NCBI GenBank assembly: GCA_002311975.1
Contig: DCAL01000002.1
Location: forward strand, 3,769-16,449
DNA length: 12,681 nt
Direction: 5' to 3'
From: Fidelibacterota bacterium UBA1134
Lineage (GTDB): Bacteria; Fidelibacterota; Marinisomatia; Marinisomatales; S15-B10
Shown one piece after another: positions 1-6,894 of this stretch. Position numbers and translations under genes: made by a program. Position 1 is the stretch's first letter, and each line of letters opens with the position of its first letter. The notes below the pieces were generated by a model. It had not been told where the DNA came from. It worked only from the letters and a program-made list of their open reading frames with translations, and did not search any database.

Positions 1-50
1 CCGAAGGTGAACACCCAGAACACCCAGAAGCAGGTGCCGAAGGTGAACAC
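1..50 (+). repeat. Short direct repeats coding the His/Glu/Pro motif
   Basis: The 14-mer CCGAAGGTGAACAC occurs at 1-14 and 37-50, a 36-base (12-codon) period. Between them the 9-mer ACACCCAGA is tandemly duplicated at 11-19 and 20-28 and encodes HPE-HPE. The periods are multiples of three, as expected for an expanding protein repeat. The array probably continues to the left of the window. Confidence 0.6.
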
Positions 51-224
51 GTTGAAGGATGTCCTCCTACGAATGACTTCCACGCCAACTGCGGCGCCAT
101 CTGCGCCGGCGCGGACGATTACTGGGTGGACCGGGACGGCGACTGCGGAGAGGCGGAAGATGGTCCCTATGCCACTTGGGATGAGCCCGACTGCCCTGCA
201 TGTCCTGATGAGGGTGGTCACTAG
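3..224 (+). CDS. C-terminal end of an acidic, Cys-rich, His/Glu/Pro-repeat protein (5' truncated)
   Basis: This is the last 73 codons of a gene that begins upstream of the window, read in frame 3 and ending at TAG 222-224. I chose this frame over the overlapping open frame at 7-237 because its codons are strongly GNN/RNY and its product looks like a real acidic protein. The visible part starts with His/Glu/Pro-rich repeats (EGEHPEHPE, then EGEHVEG; residues 1-19). A tail with six cysteines follows (residues 20, 30, 34, 48, 64 and 67), including CGAIC and CPAC. An Asp-rich stretch, DRDGDCGEAED (residues 43-53), resembles a calcium-binding loop such as those in EF-hand or thrombospondin type 3 repeats, but the match is loose. 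Such composition suggests an exported, metal- or calcium-binding protein with disulfides; this is inference and I do not recognise the family. A terminator begins 28 bases after the stop, so this is the last gene of its transcript. Confidence 0.6.
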   Translation, partial: EGEHPEHPEAGAEGEHVEGCPPTNDFHANCGAICAGADDYWVDRDGDCGEAEDGPYATWDEPDCPACPDEGGH

Positions 225-251
225 ATCGCAATCATAGACACACGATAATCG

Positions 252-288
252 AAAACCCCCGCTGATCTTCAGCGGGGGTTTTTCTTTT
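252..288 (+). terminator. Strong rho-independent terminator
   Basis: A perfect 14-bp stem (252-265 pairs with 269-282), core CCCCCGCTGA/TCAGCGGGGG, closes a 3-base loop TCT. It is followed by a T-rich run (279-288). It lies 28 bases after the stop codon at 222-224 and ends that transcript. Because the left arm starts with four A residues, the structure could also work weakly on the minus strand, but no minus-strand gene ends here. Confidence 0.93.
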
Positions 289-469
289 CACCGGTGTTCT
301 GAGAACCTTCCCACAGGGTCCTTTGGACAAGGTTTAGGTTTGAAGATACAATCTCCCAAGCCGCCCTGTTTCTTCTTTGTGTTATAGTCTCTTGCAAAGT
401 ATACCGCCGGGATATTACTTTCCCCCCTGAGTGAGAGATGCCGGTAGGATAGAGGCTGAACACAGAGAG

Positions 470-1129
470 ATGATTGACACAAAGACACTGGATTTTCTGA
501 GGCGCCTCAATAAGAACAACGACCGTATGTGGTTCAAGGCGCACAAAGGTGAATATGAGAGCGCTTTGGCTGATTTCACCGAATTGGTGGGAGCCCTCCT
601 TTTCCGCATTGCCGAGTTCGAGCCGGGAGTGATGGGGACGGAGCCAAAGGAGTGCCTCTTTCGGATCTACCGTGATATCCGATTCTCAAAGGATAAGACC
701 CCCTACAAAACTTACTTCAGCGCCAGCCTGGGGCCGGAAGGGAAGAAGCATTTCGGACCGGGATACTACATCCACCTTGAGCCCGGAAGTACTTATCTTG
801 CTGGCGGCCTCTACCGGCCCGACTCAAAGTCCCTCTTCGAGATTCGGATGTACATTTCCTCTCACCTGAGACAGTTCAGGAGCGTTGTGGAGAGTCCCGT
901 TTTCATGGAGACTTTCGGCAGACTTGGCGGAGAAAAACTCAAGCGCTCTCCGGCTGGGTTCGAGAAGGATGATCCTGCTGGTGAGTACCTCAAGCATAAG
1001 TCGTTCATCGTAGGGTGCGAGGTGCCGGACAGGATCGTGAAGTCAGACGGCTTGGTGGATCACGCCGGGAAGATCTTGCGGGCAATCGTTCCTCTCAATC
1101 GTTTTATCAATGAAGCGTTGGGCAGTTGA
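470..1129 (+). CDS. DUF2461 / TIGR02453 family protein
   Basis: A 219-residue protein of unknown function, close to the usual length of the DUF2461 (TIGR02453) family. Recognisable family signatures in order are a start like LDFLRRLNKNNDRMWF (residues 7-22), FRIYRDIRFSKDKTPYKT (64-81), a YYIHLEPG strand (99-106), GGLYRP (112-117) and a DPAGEYLKHKSF block (168-179). I place the start at ATG 470 because family members begin just before the L..NN..WF motif. An in-frame GTG at 431 would add 13 residues without any homology and has no ribosome-binding site, while GAGAG precedes the ATG closely. There is no signal peptide, so it is predicted cytoplasmic. The next gene starts 26 bases after the stop, so the two may be co-transcribed, although they have no obvious functional link. 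I see no catalytic motif that would justify an activity. Confidence 0.9.
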   Translation: MIDTKTLDFLRRLNKNNDRMWFKAHKGEYESALADFTELVGALLFRIAEFEPGVMGTEPKECLFRIYRDIRFSKDKTPYKTYFSASLGPEGKKHFGPGYYIHLEPGSTYLAGGLYRPDSKSLFEIRMYISSHLRQFRSVVESPVFMETFGRLGGEKLKRSPAGFEKDDPAGEYLKHKSFIVGCEVPDRIVKSDGLVDHAGKILRAIVPLNRFINEALGS

Positions 1130-1155
1130 CCTGATTAAAAACCTCGATTAAAGAT

Positions 1156-4098
1156 ATGAGAATTTCCCGCTTTCTTTCCTTAATCTCCCTATGCGCCACC
1201 TTCGCCACGGCCCAGGGCCCGTGGATGATGACCGGCAGGACCCATCCCGAGCTTAAGTGGTCTACCCTCACGACTGAACATTTCAATGTGCACTACCACA
1301 ACGGGATCGGGGAGATTGCCGAAAGAGGTGCTTCCATCGCCGAGCAGGTCTGGCCGACGCTGTTAGAGCAGATGGGCCTGGATACCATCCCGCGCATAGA
1401 CATCATATTTACTGCCCAGGACGAGATCATGAACGGCTATGCCATGCCCACCAATCAGACCTTCATCTGGGTTGATCAGAATGACGCGGTCATCTGGCTG
1501 GAGGATGAGAAATGGCTTTATCAGGTGGTAGCCCACGAGCTGCAGCACATCGTCCTCATGAACGCTCTCAGGTGGTGGCTTCCCAGTCCGTGGGATCTTC
1601 TGCTTTCGGGAACGCCCGGGTGGTTTATGGAGGGTTCTGCGGAGTACTTCACGGAGCGATGGCGCCCGTACAGGTCCGATCTAGTGCACAAGTTTTTCGT
1701 CTTTAAGCAGAGGGTTGAAGATATCCCCGACCCTCATGCCGACGGCTACTCCAAGATGCTCTACTGGGGTGACCGCTTCGGCGACTCAACCATCGTCAAG
1801 ATGATACAGTATCGAAATAAACTGAAGGTATTCCGGTTTAAGGAGGCATTTAAGAAGGCTACAGGAATTGAACTGAGCCAGTTCGAAGAGGACTGGCGCC
1901 GCGTCATGAATACGTATTACTACGGCTACAGGGCCCAGAAGGAGCCGTTTGAAGAGATCGGCAAGACGGCGAGTCTGCCAGTAAAGGACGTCCTTTGGTT
2001 CGCTTTCTCTCCGGACAGCCTGAAGATCGCCATCGTCGGCCGGAAAGACCGGGATCAGTTAGACCTTTCCCTCTACGTGGCAGAGCTCGACACGACGAAA
2101 CCAGACACCAGCTTTTTTGAGAGCCTTTTTTCTCCCAAGCAGGATACCACCAAAAAGAAGAAAGAGAAGCCGAAATACGATATGAAAGAGATGGATTACG
2201 GCAACATCGGCCGGGGACTATCATGGTCTCCCGATGGCAAGGAGGTGGCATACGTCAAATTCCGCTACGGTGAGCATGGATCCCTCATCTGGGGCATTCG
2301 AGTTGTGGATGTGGAAGAGGAGACAGGACGCTGGCTTACGGGAAGGGATCTGCGAGCCTCTCATCCGGCATGGTCGCCAGACGGTAGTAGAATCGCTTTT
2401 GTGAGCCACGAGAAGGGAACCTCCAACCTTTTCACCATGGATCCGGACGGTGCCGAGAGACAGAGAGTCACAAGCTTCACGCATGATACACAAGTCCTCA
2501 CCCCGCAATGGTCGCCGGACGGCAAGAGAATCGCCTTTGCCAAAGCCGGTCCAGATGGGAACACAGACATCTTTGTCCTTAAACTCGATGTCGGTGAGGT
2601 GACGCGAACTACCACCGATTCCGCCGTCGATTACCTTCCGGTCTGGCATCCCGACGGACGGAAGATCACCTTCACCTCCCACAGAGGTTCCACGCCTAAT
2701 CTCCATACGGTTGAACTCAATTCGGGCGATCTAATCCAGAACACCGATGTGGGGGAAGCTGTTTGGAGCATTCAGTGGACGCCCAAAGGCGAGACGGTTA
2801 CTGCTCTCACCCTGAACGATGTTGACACGGTGAGAATTGTCCAGCTCGACCCCGCCAGGTCGAAGTCAACGGTGCCGCTCTCCATGACAGAGGTTTACCT
2901 CCGCTGGCGCACCCGCCAGCCTGATTTCCCCCTGGAGATTGTAGATCCCGACAGCGCCGTAGAGATCGTCCAGACGCGTCCGTACAGCTTTCTAAATCAT
3001 CCGAAACATTTCGCCAGCCTGATTCTGCCCCTCGATAACTTTACGGGACTGTTTGGCTTCACTGTTTGGACGGATGGACTGGGGCGGCACCTTCTTCAGT
3101 TTGGCGGTGGATCCACCTGGGACGGAACAGACTCCGGGCTGTTCCTCGGTTATATCAATGCGGCGTCGGGACCTTTCTGGGGCGTCAACTATTTCAACAA
3201 TTTCCGCTGGAACTTCCGACCGTATGACGATGAACTCATCGGACTTGTGGAGCGGCTGGACGGCTGGCAGTTCTTTGTCTCACAGCCCATGAACCGCGGA
3301 AACTCCCTCAGTTCAAATCACGTGCTTCAGGCCAACCTGTTTCTTCAGGAACGCAAAATCGAATTCTACGGAGCTGAGTCCGATGCATCAGCAACTCTTC
3401 CCAAGCCGGAAGAGGGGAAGGAGGGAATCGTCTCTTTGTTCTATGCCCATGTCAACCGCCGCCCCCACAGGCGCAACCTCGATCTTCCTCGCCACGGCTG
3501 GGGAGCATTGGGGCAGCTTGATGTCTCCAGCGCCAAACTCTACGGCGACTTCTCCTACCAGAGGCTGACCTTGGATTCTTTCGCCAATCTCCGTCTCGGT
3601 CCCGCGGCTTTCTTCTTAAGGGGGAGGGTGATGGGGCTCAAGGGAGAACCGCCGGCGCAGGAGTTCGTGGGGCTCACAAATGATCTATCCATCTATCTCC
3701 CCGGAGCAGGTATTCAGCCTCTTGGCGGGGTCGTCGGTTTCGTGGAGAATCACAACCCCCGCGGGTGGCACGGCGTACGGCTCGGCAACCGGCTCATCTT
3801 TACCACAGCTGAGTTGCGTTTCCCACTGATCCCCAAGTTCCCGCTGATGAATATCCTCGGTTTCACCTTTGGTGCCATCACAACAGCACTGGTGGCTGAT
3901 GTGGCCAACGCCTGGTATGCCGGCGAGGAGAAAAAAGCGTGGGTAGTGACGGGCGGTTACGAGGCGAAAATCTCCCTCAATATCGGTGATACCACGCTGG
4001 CAATTTTTGCTGTGGGGCAGGCTCAAACGCTTGATGAATGGCAATCAGAGGAGGAGCCGCAGTTCTACGCCCGTTTCGCTCTTATCAATCCATTTTAG
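1156..4098 (+). CDS. Secreted gluzincin metallopeptidase + TolB/PD40 propeller + Omp85-like outer-membrane barrel
   Basis: A 980-residue outer-membrane protein. Residues 1-19 are a signal peptide with a likely signal peptidase I site after ATA. A peptidase-MA-like domain (about 30-260) holds the zinc motif HELQH (127-131) and, 28 residues on, WFMEGSAEY (156-164), whose E159 should be the third zinc ligand. Residues about 275-560 form a TolB-type propeller with repeated WSPDG-like blades (near 357, 406, 452, 498 and 541), interrupted by a Lys-rich insert (332-340). Residues about 620-980 look like an Omp85/BamA-type barrel: PRGW (868-871) at the place of the conserved RGF/Y loop motif, TAELRFPL (884-891), VADVANAW (913-920) and a terminal Phe. 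The likely role is a periplasmic or surface protease/assembly factor tethered by its barrel; substrates are unknown. No POTRA domains are evident. ATG 1156 has only a weak AAAGA ribosome-binding site. Confidence 0.88.
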   Translation: MRISRFLSLISLCATFATAQGPWMMTGRTHPELKWSTLTTEHFNVHYHNGIGEIAERGASIAEQVWPTLLEQMGLDTIPRIDIIFTAQDEIMNGYAMPTNQTFIWVDQNDAVIWLEDEKWLYQVVAHELQHIVLMNALRWWLPSPWDLLLSGTPGWFMEGSAEYFTERWRPYRSDLVHKFFVFKQRVEDIPDPHADGYSKMLYWGDRFGDSTIVKMIQYRNKLKVFRFKEAFKKATGIELSQFEEDWRRVMNTYYYGYRAQKEPFEEIGKTASLPVKDVLWFAFSPDSLKIAIVGRKDRDQLDLSLYVAELDTTKPDTSFFESLFSPKQDTTKKKKEKPKYDMKEMDYGNIGRGLSWSPDGKEVAYVKFRYGEHGSLIWGIRVVDVEEETGRWLTGRDLRASHPAWSPDGSRIAFVSHEKGTSNLFTMDPDGAERQRVTSFTHDTQVLTPQWSPDGKRIAFAKAGPDGNTDIFVLKLDVGEVTRTTTDSAVDYLPVWHPDGRKITFTSHRGSTPNLHTVELNSGDLIQNTDVGEAVWSIQWTPKGETVTALTLNDVDTVRIVQLDPARSKSTVPLSMTEVYLRWRTRQPDFPLEIVDPDSAVEIVQTRPYSFLNHPKHFASLILPLDNFTGLFGFTVWTDGLGRHLLQFGGGSTWDGTDSGLFLGYINAASGPFWGVNYFNNFRWNFRPYDDELIGLVERLDGWQFFVSQPMNRGNSLSSNHVLQANLFLQERKIEFYGAESDASATLPKPEEGKEGIVSLFYAHVNRRPHRRNLDLPRHGWGALGQLDVSSAKLYGDFSYQRLTLDSFANLRLGPAAFFLRGRVMGLKGEPPAQEFVGLTNDLSIYLPGAGIQPLGGVVGFVENHNPRGWHGVRLGNRLIFTTAELRFPLIPKFPLMNILGFTFGAITTALVADVANAWYAGEEKKAWVVTGGYEAKISLNIGDTTLAIFAVGQAQTLDEWQSEEEPQFYARFALINPF

Positions 4099-4434
4099 GG
4101 GATTTCACACAATTCTATATGTACTTTCCCAGGGATTCTTTTGAGAGTCCCCTCCTCGAGAGGGGAGGATCAAGCAGTGGCGGGAGACGGGGTGGGTACC
4201 GAAAGTCTGCCGTGCTGACAGTCCGTCCCGGCGGAAAGATTGACCTCAATCTTCAGACATCGAGGCTACCCATCTATAGAATTCTCTGGACAATAATCGG
4301 TGAAGAACCCGTTTTAATCAGGCAAGAGAACAAGTTCAAACTTCGAATATCGAACGCTAAGGCTCAAGCGATTTCGTCAATCGACTTCGGCATTCAGAGT
4401 TCTTTATTTGTTTTTCAGTATTCCTTGGGGTGGG
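4099..4434. other. Gene-free stretch with hairpin and repeat-like DNA
   Basis: These 336 bases lie between the convergent ends of the barrel-protein gene and the GroES-like gene. An open frame crosses the region (4038-4442) but overlaps the barrel gene in another frame and encodes low-complexity Ser/Gly/Arg sequence, so I do not call it. The left half carries GC-rich hairpins (about 4132-4173) followed by G-rich sequence up to about 4196. The right half (about 4335-4425) is a TTCGAATATCGAA / TCGTCAATCGACTTCGG tract of the low-complexity kind that recurs between genes in many uncultured FCB-group genomes. I saw no clear T-tailed terminator for either gene. Confidence 0.4.
4141..4173. repeat. 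GC-rich intergenic hairpin
   Basis: TCCCCTC (4148-4154) pairs perfectly with GAGGGGA (4160-4166) around the loop CTCGA. Outside a 3x3 internal loop, TTGA (4141-4144) pairs with TCAA (4170-4173). A competing hairpin just upstream pairs GGGATTCT (4132-4139) with AGAGTCCC (4144-4151, one G-T pair), so the two structures share bases and exclude each other. There is no T-run, so this is not a standard terminator. It may be a dispersed intergenic repeat or an mRNA 3'-end stabiliser for the barrel-protein gene. Confidence 0.45.
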
Positions 4435-4800
4435 TCAGCTGATCTCTTCCCGGATAATAACCATGATTGCTGCCTGCGGAACGATAAGATACTTCTTCTC
4501 CTCAAACTTGATCTCTACCGAGGCCTTCTTGAGGAACAGGGCATAGTCCCCTGTTTCAGCCTGGGTGGGGATGTACCTGACTTCCTTACCCTCATTGAGC
4601 CACGGTTCCTCTTCTACGTCTGAAGGATGAGAAAGAGGGATACCCGGCCCCACCTCCACCACAATGCCGCCCCACACATCCTCCTTCTCACGGACGGTGG
4701 CTGGGAGGTAAAGTCCCGCCGGCGATTTATCCTGAGATTCGTCAGGTCTTATCAGGAGACGATCACCAACAACTATCAGATGTCTTTTTCCTACTCTCAT
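4435..4800 (-). CDS. GroES/Cpn10-family co-chaperonin-like protein (long variant)
   Basis: A 121-residue protein with a Cpn10 fold signature. It has VVGDRLLIRPDE (residues 10-21), a mobile-loop-like segment SQDKSPAGLYLPATVREKE (22-40) in which GLYL takes the place of the usual GIVL, then GGIVVEVGPG (44-53), GDYALFLKKASVEIKFEEKKY (84-104) and a C-terminal strand LIVPQAAIMVII (105-116). Classical GroES is about 95 residues. The extra length is an acidic insert around 54-78 that includes DVEEEPW. I recall similar long GroES-like proteins in Bacteroidetes/Chlorobi-type genomes, where they exist beside the normal groES-groEL pair. No groEL is adjacent here, so partnership with GroEL is plausible but unproven. 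I chose ATG 4798-4800 because homology starts there. The frame stays open to 4908 with earlier ATGs, but the added residues look like noise. The gene is transcribed divergently from the ABC exporter. Confidence 0.85.
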   Translation of the reverse strand: MRVGKRHLIVVGDRLLIRPDESQDKSPAGLYLPATVREKEDVWGGIVVEVGPGIPLSHPSDVEEEPWLNEGKEVRYIPTQAETGDYALFLKKASVEIKFEEKKYLIVPQAAIMVIIREEIS

Positions 4801-4913
4801 GCTATCATCAAAAATAGTGAATTCTTCATTCCAAAGTAATAGATTTATTCGTAAGATTGTGAGGATCATGTCGCTTCTTGTGTGAATGTGATGAATCTGA
4901 ATCTGCAAACCGG

Positions 4914-4928
4914 GATGTGTCGCACATC
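4914..4928. promoter_or_regulatory. Inverted repeat GATGTG-N3-CACATC in divergent intergenic region
   Basis: A perfect 6-bp inverted repeat with a 3-base centre (4914-4919 / 4923-4928) lies between the divergent GroES-like gene (start 4800) and the ABC exporter (start 5039). Its size and place fit an operator for a dimeric regulator. A small RNA hairpin in a GroES-like gene leader is the alternative. No regulator gene is in the window. Confidence 0.35.
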
Positions 4929-4931
4929 TGT

Positions 4932-4970
4932 AGCTAAACTATAAATTTAATGTAATTTATATAGGTAGCT
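4932..4970. promoter_or_regulatory. AT-rich nested dyad in divergent promoter region
   Basis: TATAAATT (4940-4947) and AATTTATA (4954-4961) form a perfect 8-bp inverted repeat around TAATGT. Outside it, AGCTA (4932-4936) pairs with TAGCT (4966-4970), one base off the same centre. The whole segment is far more AT-rich than its surroundings and contains TATAAA- and TATATA-like hexamers on both strands. That is what a shared promoter/operator of two divergent genes would look like. I could not find a convincing -35 element, so exact promoters are not assigned. Confidence 0.45.
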
Positions 4971-5038
4971 GTATTTCATGATTTACAATGGATATACACC
5001 GCGAGATAGACAGAAACTCTTCAGCTTGAGAGGGAAAA

Positions 5039-6880
5039 ATGTATAGTCGCATCTTGGGCCTAGCCCGGCCCCACTGGAAACTCATTGCTCTGTCGCTGGC
5101 AGCATCGCTTATTTTTGTCTTTTTTAACTCACTGTCGGTCTGGGTGACGGCTTCATTCATTACCAACATTTTGACCGATTTCGAATCTTTAGTCAACAGC
5201 CAAGCGCACCTCAAGGCTCTGGATGAAAGAACCGCCAACGAGACGCTGAAGTTGTGGACGAACAGACTCATCCTGGGCGAAACACCCATTGATACTCTCA
5301 AGGTACTATGTATCACAATCTTTATTGCTTTTCTGATGAAAAATCTTTTCCTTTATCTGAAAAACTTCCTGACCGGTCTCGTGCAAATCAAGGTTATCAC
5401 GGATCTCAGGAACAGGCTCTTCGATCACCTCACTACCCTTTCGCTCTCCTTCTTCAGCAAGAAACAGTCTGGTGAACTGACCTCCATCCTTCTTAATGAT
5501 GTTGCCGCCATCCGTCGCTCGCTGGCGGTCAGTTTCCACAAACTTCTGGTTGAGCCCATCAACATTCTCACCTTTTCGATCCTCCTTCTGATTATCAACT
5601 GGAAGCTGACTCTCGCTGCCGCGCTTATCCTTCCCGCGTCGACACTTCTCATTGTGGCGGTGGGAAAAAGTATTCGCAGGAAAGCGATGCGGTCGTCGAA
5701 GCAGATTTCGGGAATCGTCTCCATCATTCAGGAGACTATCGGCTCAATCAGAATCGTGAAGTCATTCACTATGGAAAAGGGGGAGTTGGACAAGTTCCGC
5801 CGCGAAACGAAAAAATTCTACCATCTCCAGCGCCGTCAATTCGTGCTCAGATACGCCTCTGTGCCAACGACAGAAATCATTGGAGTTACCATGGGGGTTG
5901 TTCTTCTCTGGATAGGTGGCAGGAACGTTCTCGTGAATCAGACCATGGATCCTGAAGATTTTATCCGTTTCATCCTTCTCCTCTTCGCCATCCTCAATCC
6001 CATTAAGGGGATGAATGTAGTCAATACGGAGATTCAGACCGCTCTTGCCTCAGCGGAACGTGTTTTCTCTCTCCTCGATTCGCCCCGGTCGATTGCGGAT
6101 GCTGAGGATGCAATAAGTCCAGATCAGTTCACTGACTCTATCAAGTTTGAGGCCGTCAGCTTTTCGTACGACGATACTGAAGGGAAGGTGCTTGATGATG
6201 TTTTCTTCCACATCCGCAAGGGTGAAGTGGTAGCGGTGGTAGGTGAGAGCGGGGCTGGCAAATCGACAATTGCCGATCTTATTCCCCGATTCTTCGATGT
6301 GAAGAAAGGGTCGGTTACGCTGGACGGCACAGATATCCGTAATATCAGACTTCACTCGCTGCGGCGGTTGATGGGGATCGTGCCTCAGGAGACGATCCTT
6401 TTCAACGACACAATCCGCAACAACATTTCGTACGGTGAGAAAGAGGCAGATTCTGGCAAGATGCGCGAGGCTGCAGAGGCCGCTAACGCACTTAAGTTTA
6501 TTGAAGAACAGCCCGCCGGATTTGAGACCATCATCGGTGACAGGGGCGTAAAGCTCTCCGGCGGCCAGCGGCAGCGTCTGGCCATCGCAAGGGCGCTGCT
6601 CAAGAATCCGCCCATCCTGATTCTGGATGAAGCGACATCCTCTCTCGATACTGAATCCGAAAAGAAGGTGCAAGAGGCGATAGACCGTCTCATGAAGGAG
6701 AGGACCGTATTTGTCATCGCCCATCGATTGTCGACAGTACTCAATGCAGATAGAATCATTGTGCTCAGGCGGGGGAAGATAGTGGAAACGGGTACACACG
6801 CAGAACTGCTTCAGAATAACGGTTACTATAAGAAGCTGTACGAAGTCCAGTTCGGAGAGGGTGTTTTCCAGTCGGCATAA
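5039..6880 (+). CDS. MsbA-like ABC exporter (fused TM and ATPase half-transporter)
   Basis: A 613-residue half-transporter of the type I ABC exporter class that works as a homodimer in the inner membrane. Six hydrophobic segments are visible (about 15-40, 88-112, 165-187, 189-208, 278-298 and 306-325). The first periplasmic loop (about 45-85) is longer than in many MsbA proteins. The ATPase domain has Walker A GESGAGKST (402-410), Q-loop Q450, signature LSGGQ (506-510), Walker B ILILDE (526-531) and H-loop His562. Likely cargo is lipid A/core, a lipid-linked glycan or another amphipath. The glycan genes directly downstream favour a lipid-linked saccharide, but a drug exporter cannot be excluded from sequence. 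The start ATG 5039 has a good ribosome-binding site (GAGAGGG, 5028-5034). The epimerase gene starts 14 bases after the stop, so this is probably the first gene of a four-gene operon. Confidence 0.92.
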   Translation: MYSRILGLARPHWKLIALSLAASLIFVFFNSLSVWVTASFITNILTDFESLVNSQAHLKALDERTANETLKLWTNRLILGETPIDTLKVLCITIFIAFLMKNLFLYLKNFLTGLVQIKVITDLRNRLFDHLTTLSLSFFSKKQSGELTSILLNDVAAIRRSLAVSFHKLLVEPINILTFSILLLIINWKLTLAAALILPASTLLIVAVGKSIRRKAMRSSKQISGIVSIIQETIGSIRIVKSFTMEKGELDKFRRETKKFYHLQRRQFVLRYASVPTTEIIGVTMGVVLLWIGGRNVLVNQTMDPEDFIRFILLLFAILNPIKGMNVVNTEIQTALASAERVFSLLDSPRSIADAEDAISPDQFTDSIKFEAVSFSYDDTEGKVLDDVFFHIRKGEVVAVVGESGAGKSTIADLIPRFFDVKKGSVTLDGTDIRNIRLHSLRRLMGIVPQETILFNDTIRNNISYGEKEADSGKMREAAEAANALKFIEEQPAGFETIIGDRGVKLSGGQRQRLAIARALLKNPPILILDEATSSLDTESEKKVQEAIDRLMKERTVFVIAHRLSTVLNADRIIVLRRGKIVETGTHAELLQNNGYYKKLYEVQFGEGVFQSA

Positions 6881-6894
6881 CATCTGGCACAGAA

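Noticed and set aside
7..237. Open plus-strand frame of 76 codons
   Set aside because: It overlaps the frame-3 sequence with better codon structure. Its Thr/Pro/Arg-rich product looks like an out-of-frame reading.
431..469. GTG 431 as start of the DUF2461 gene
   Set aside because: No ribosome-binding site, and the added 13 residues fall before the family's normal N-terminus. ATG 470 is preferred.
269..609. Minus-strand open frames over the terminator and the start of the DUF2461 gene
   Set aside because: They lie opposite a well-supported family gene and across a terminator, and their products match nothing recognisable.
2221..2706. 161-codon minus-strand frame inside the propeller region
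   Set aside because: A shadow of the propeller coding sequence with no start context and no recognisable product.
4038..4442. 134-codon plus-strand frame after the barrel protein
   Set aside because: It begins inside the barrel gene in another frame and runs through hairpin and repeat-like DNA; low-complexity product.
4801..4908. Upstream extension of the GroES-like frame to 4908
   Set aside because: The added 36 residues are not Cpn10-like, and homology begins at ATG 4800.
6050..6883. 277-codon minus-strand frame opposite the ABC exporter ATPase domain
   Set aside because: The plus strand carries every ABC motif here. The minus frame is an antisense shadow, common opposite GC-balanced genes.
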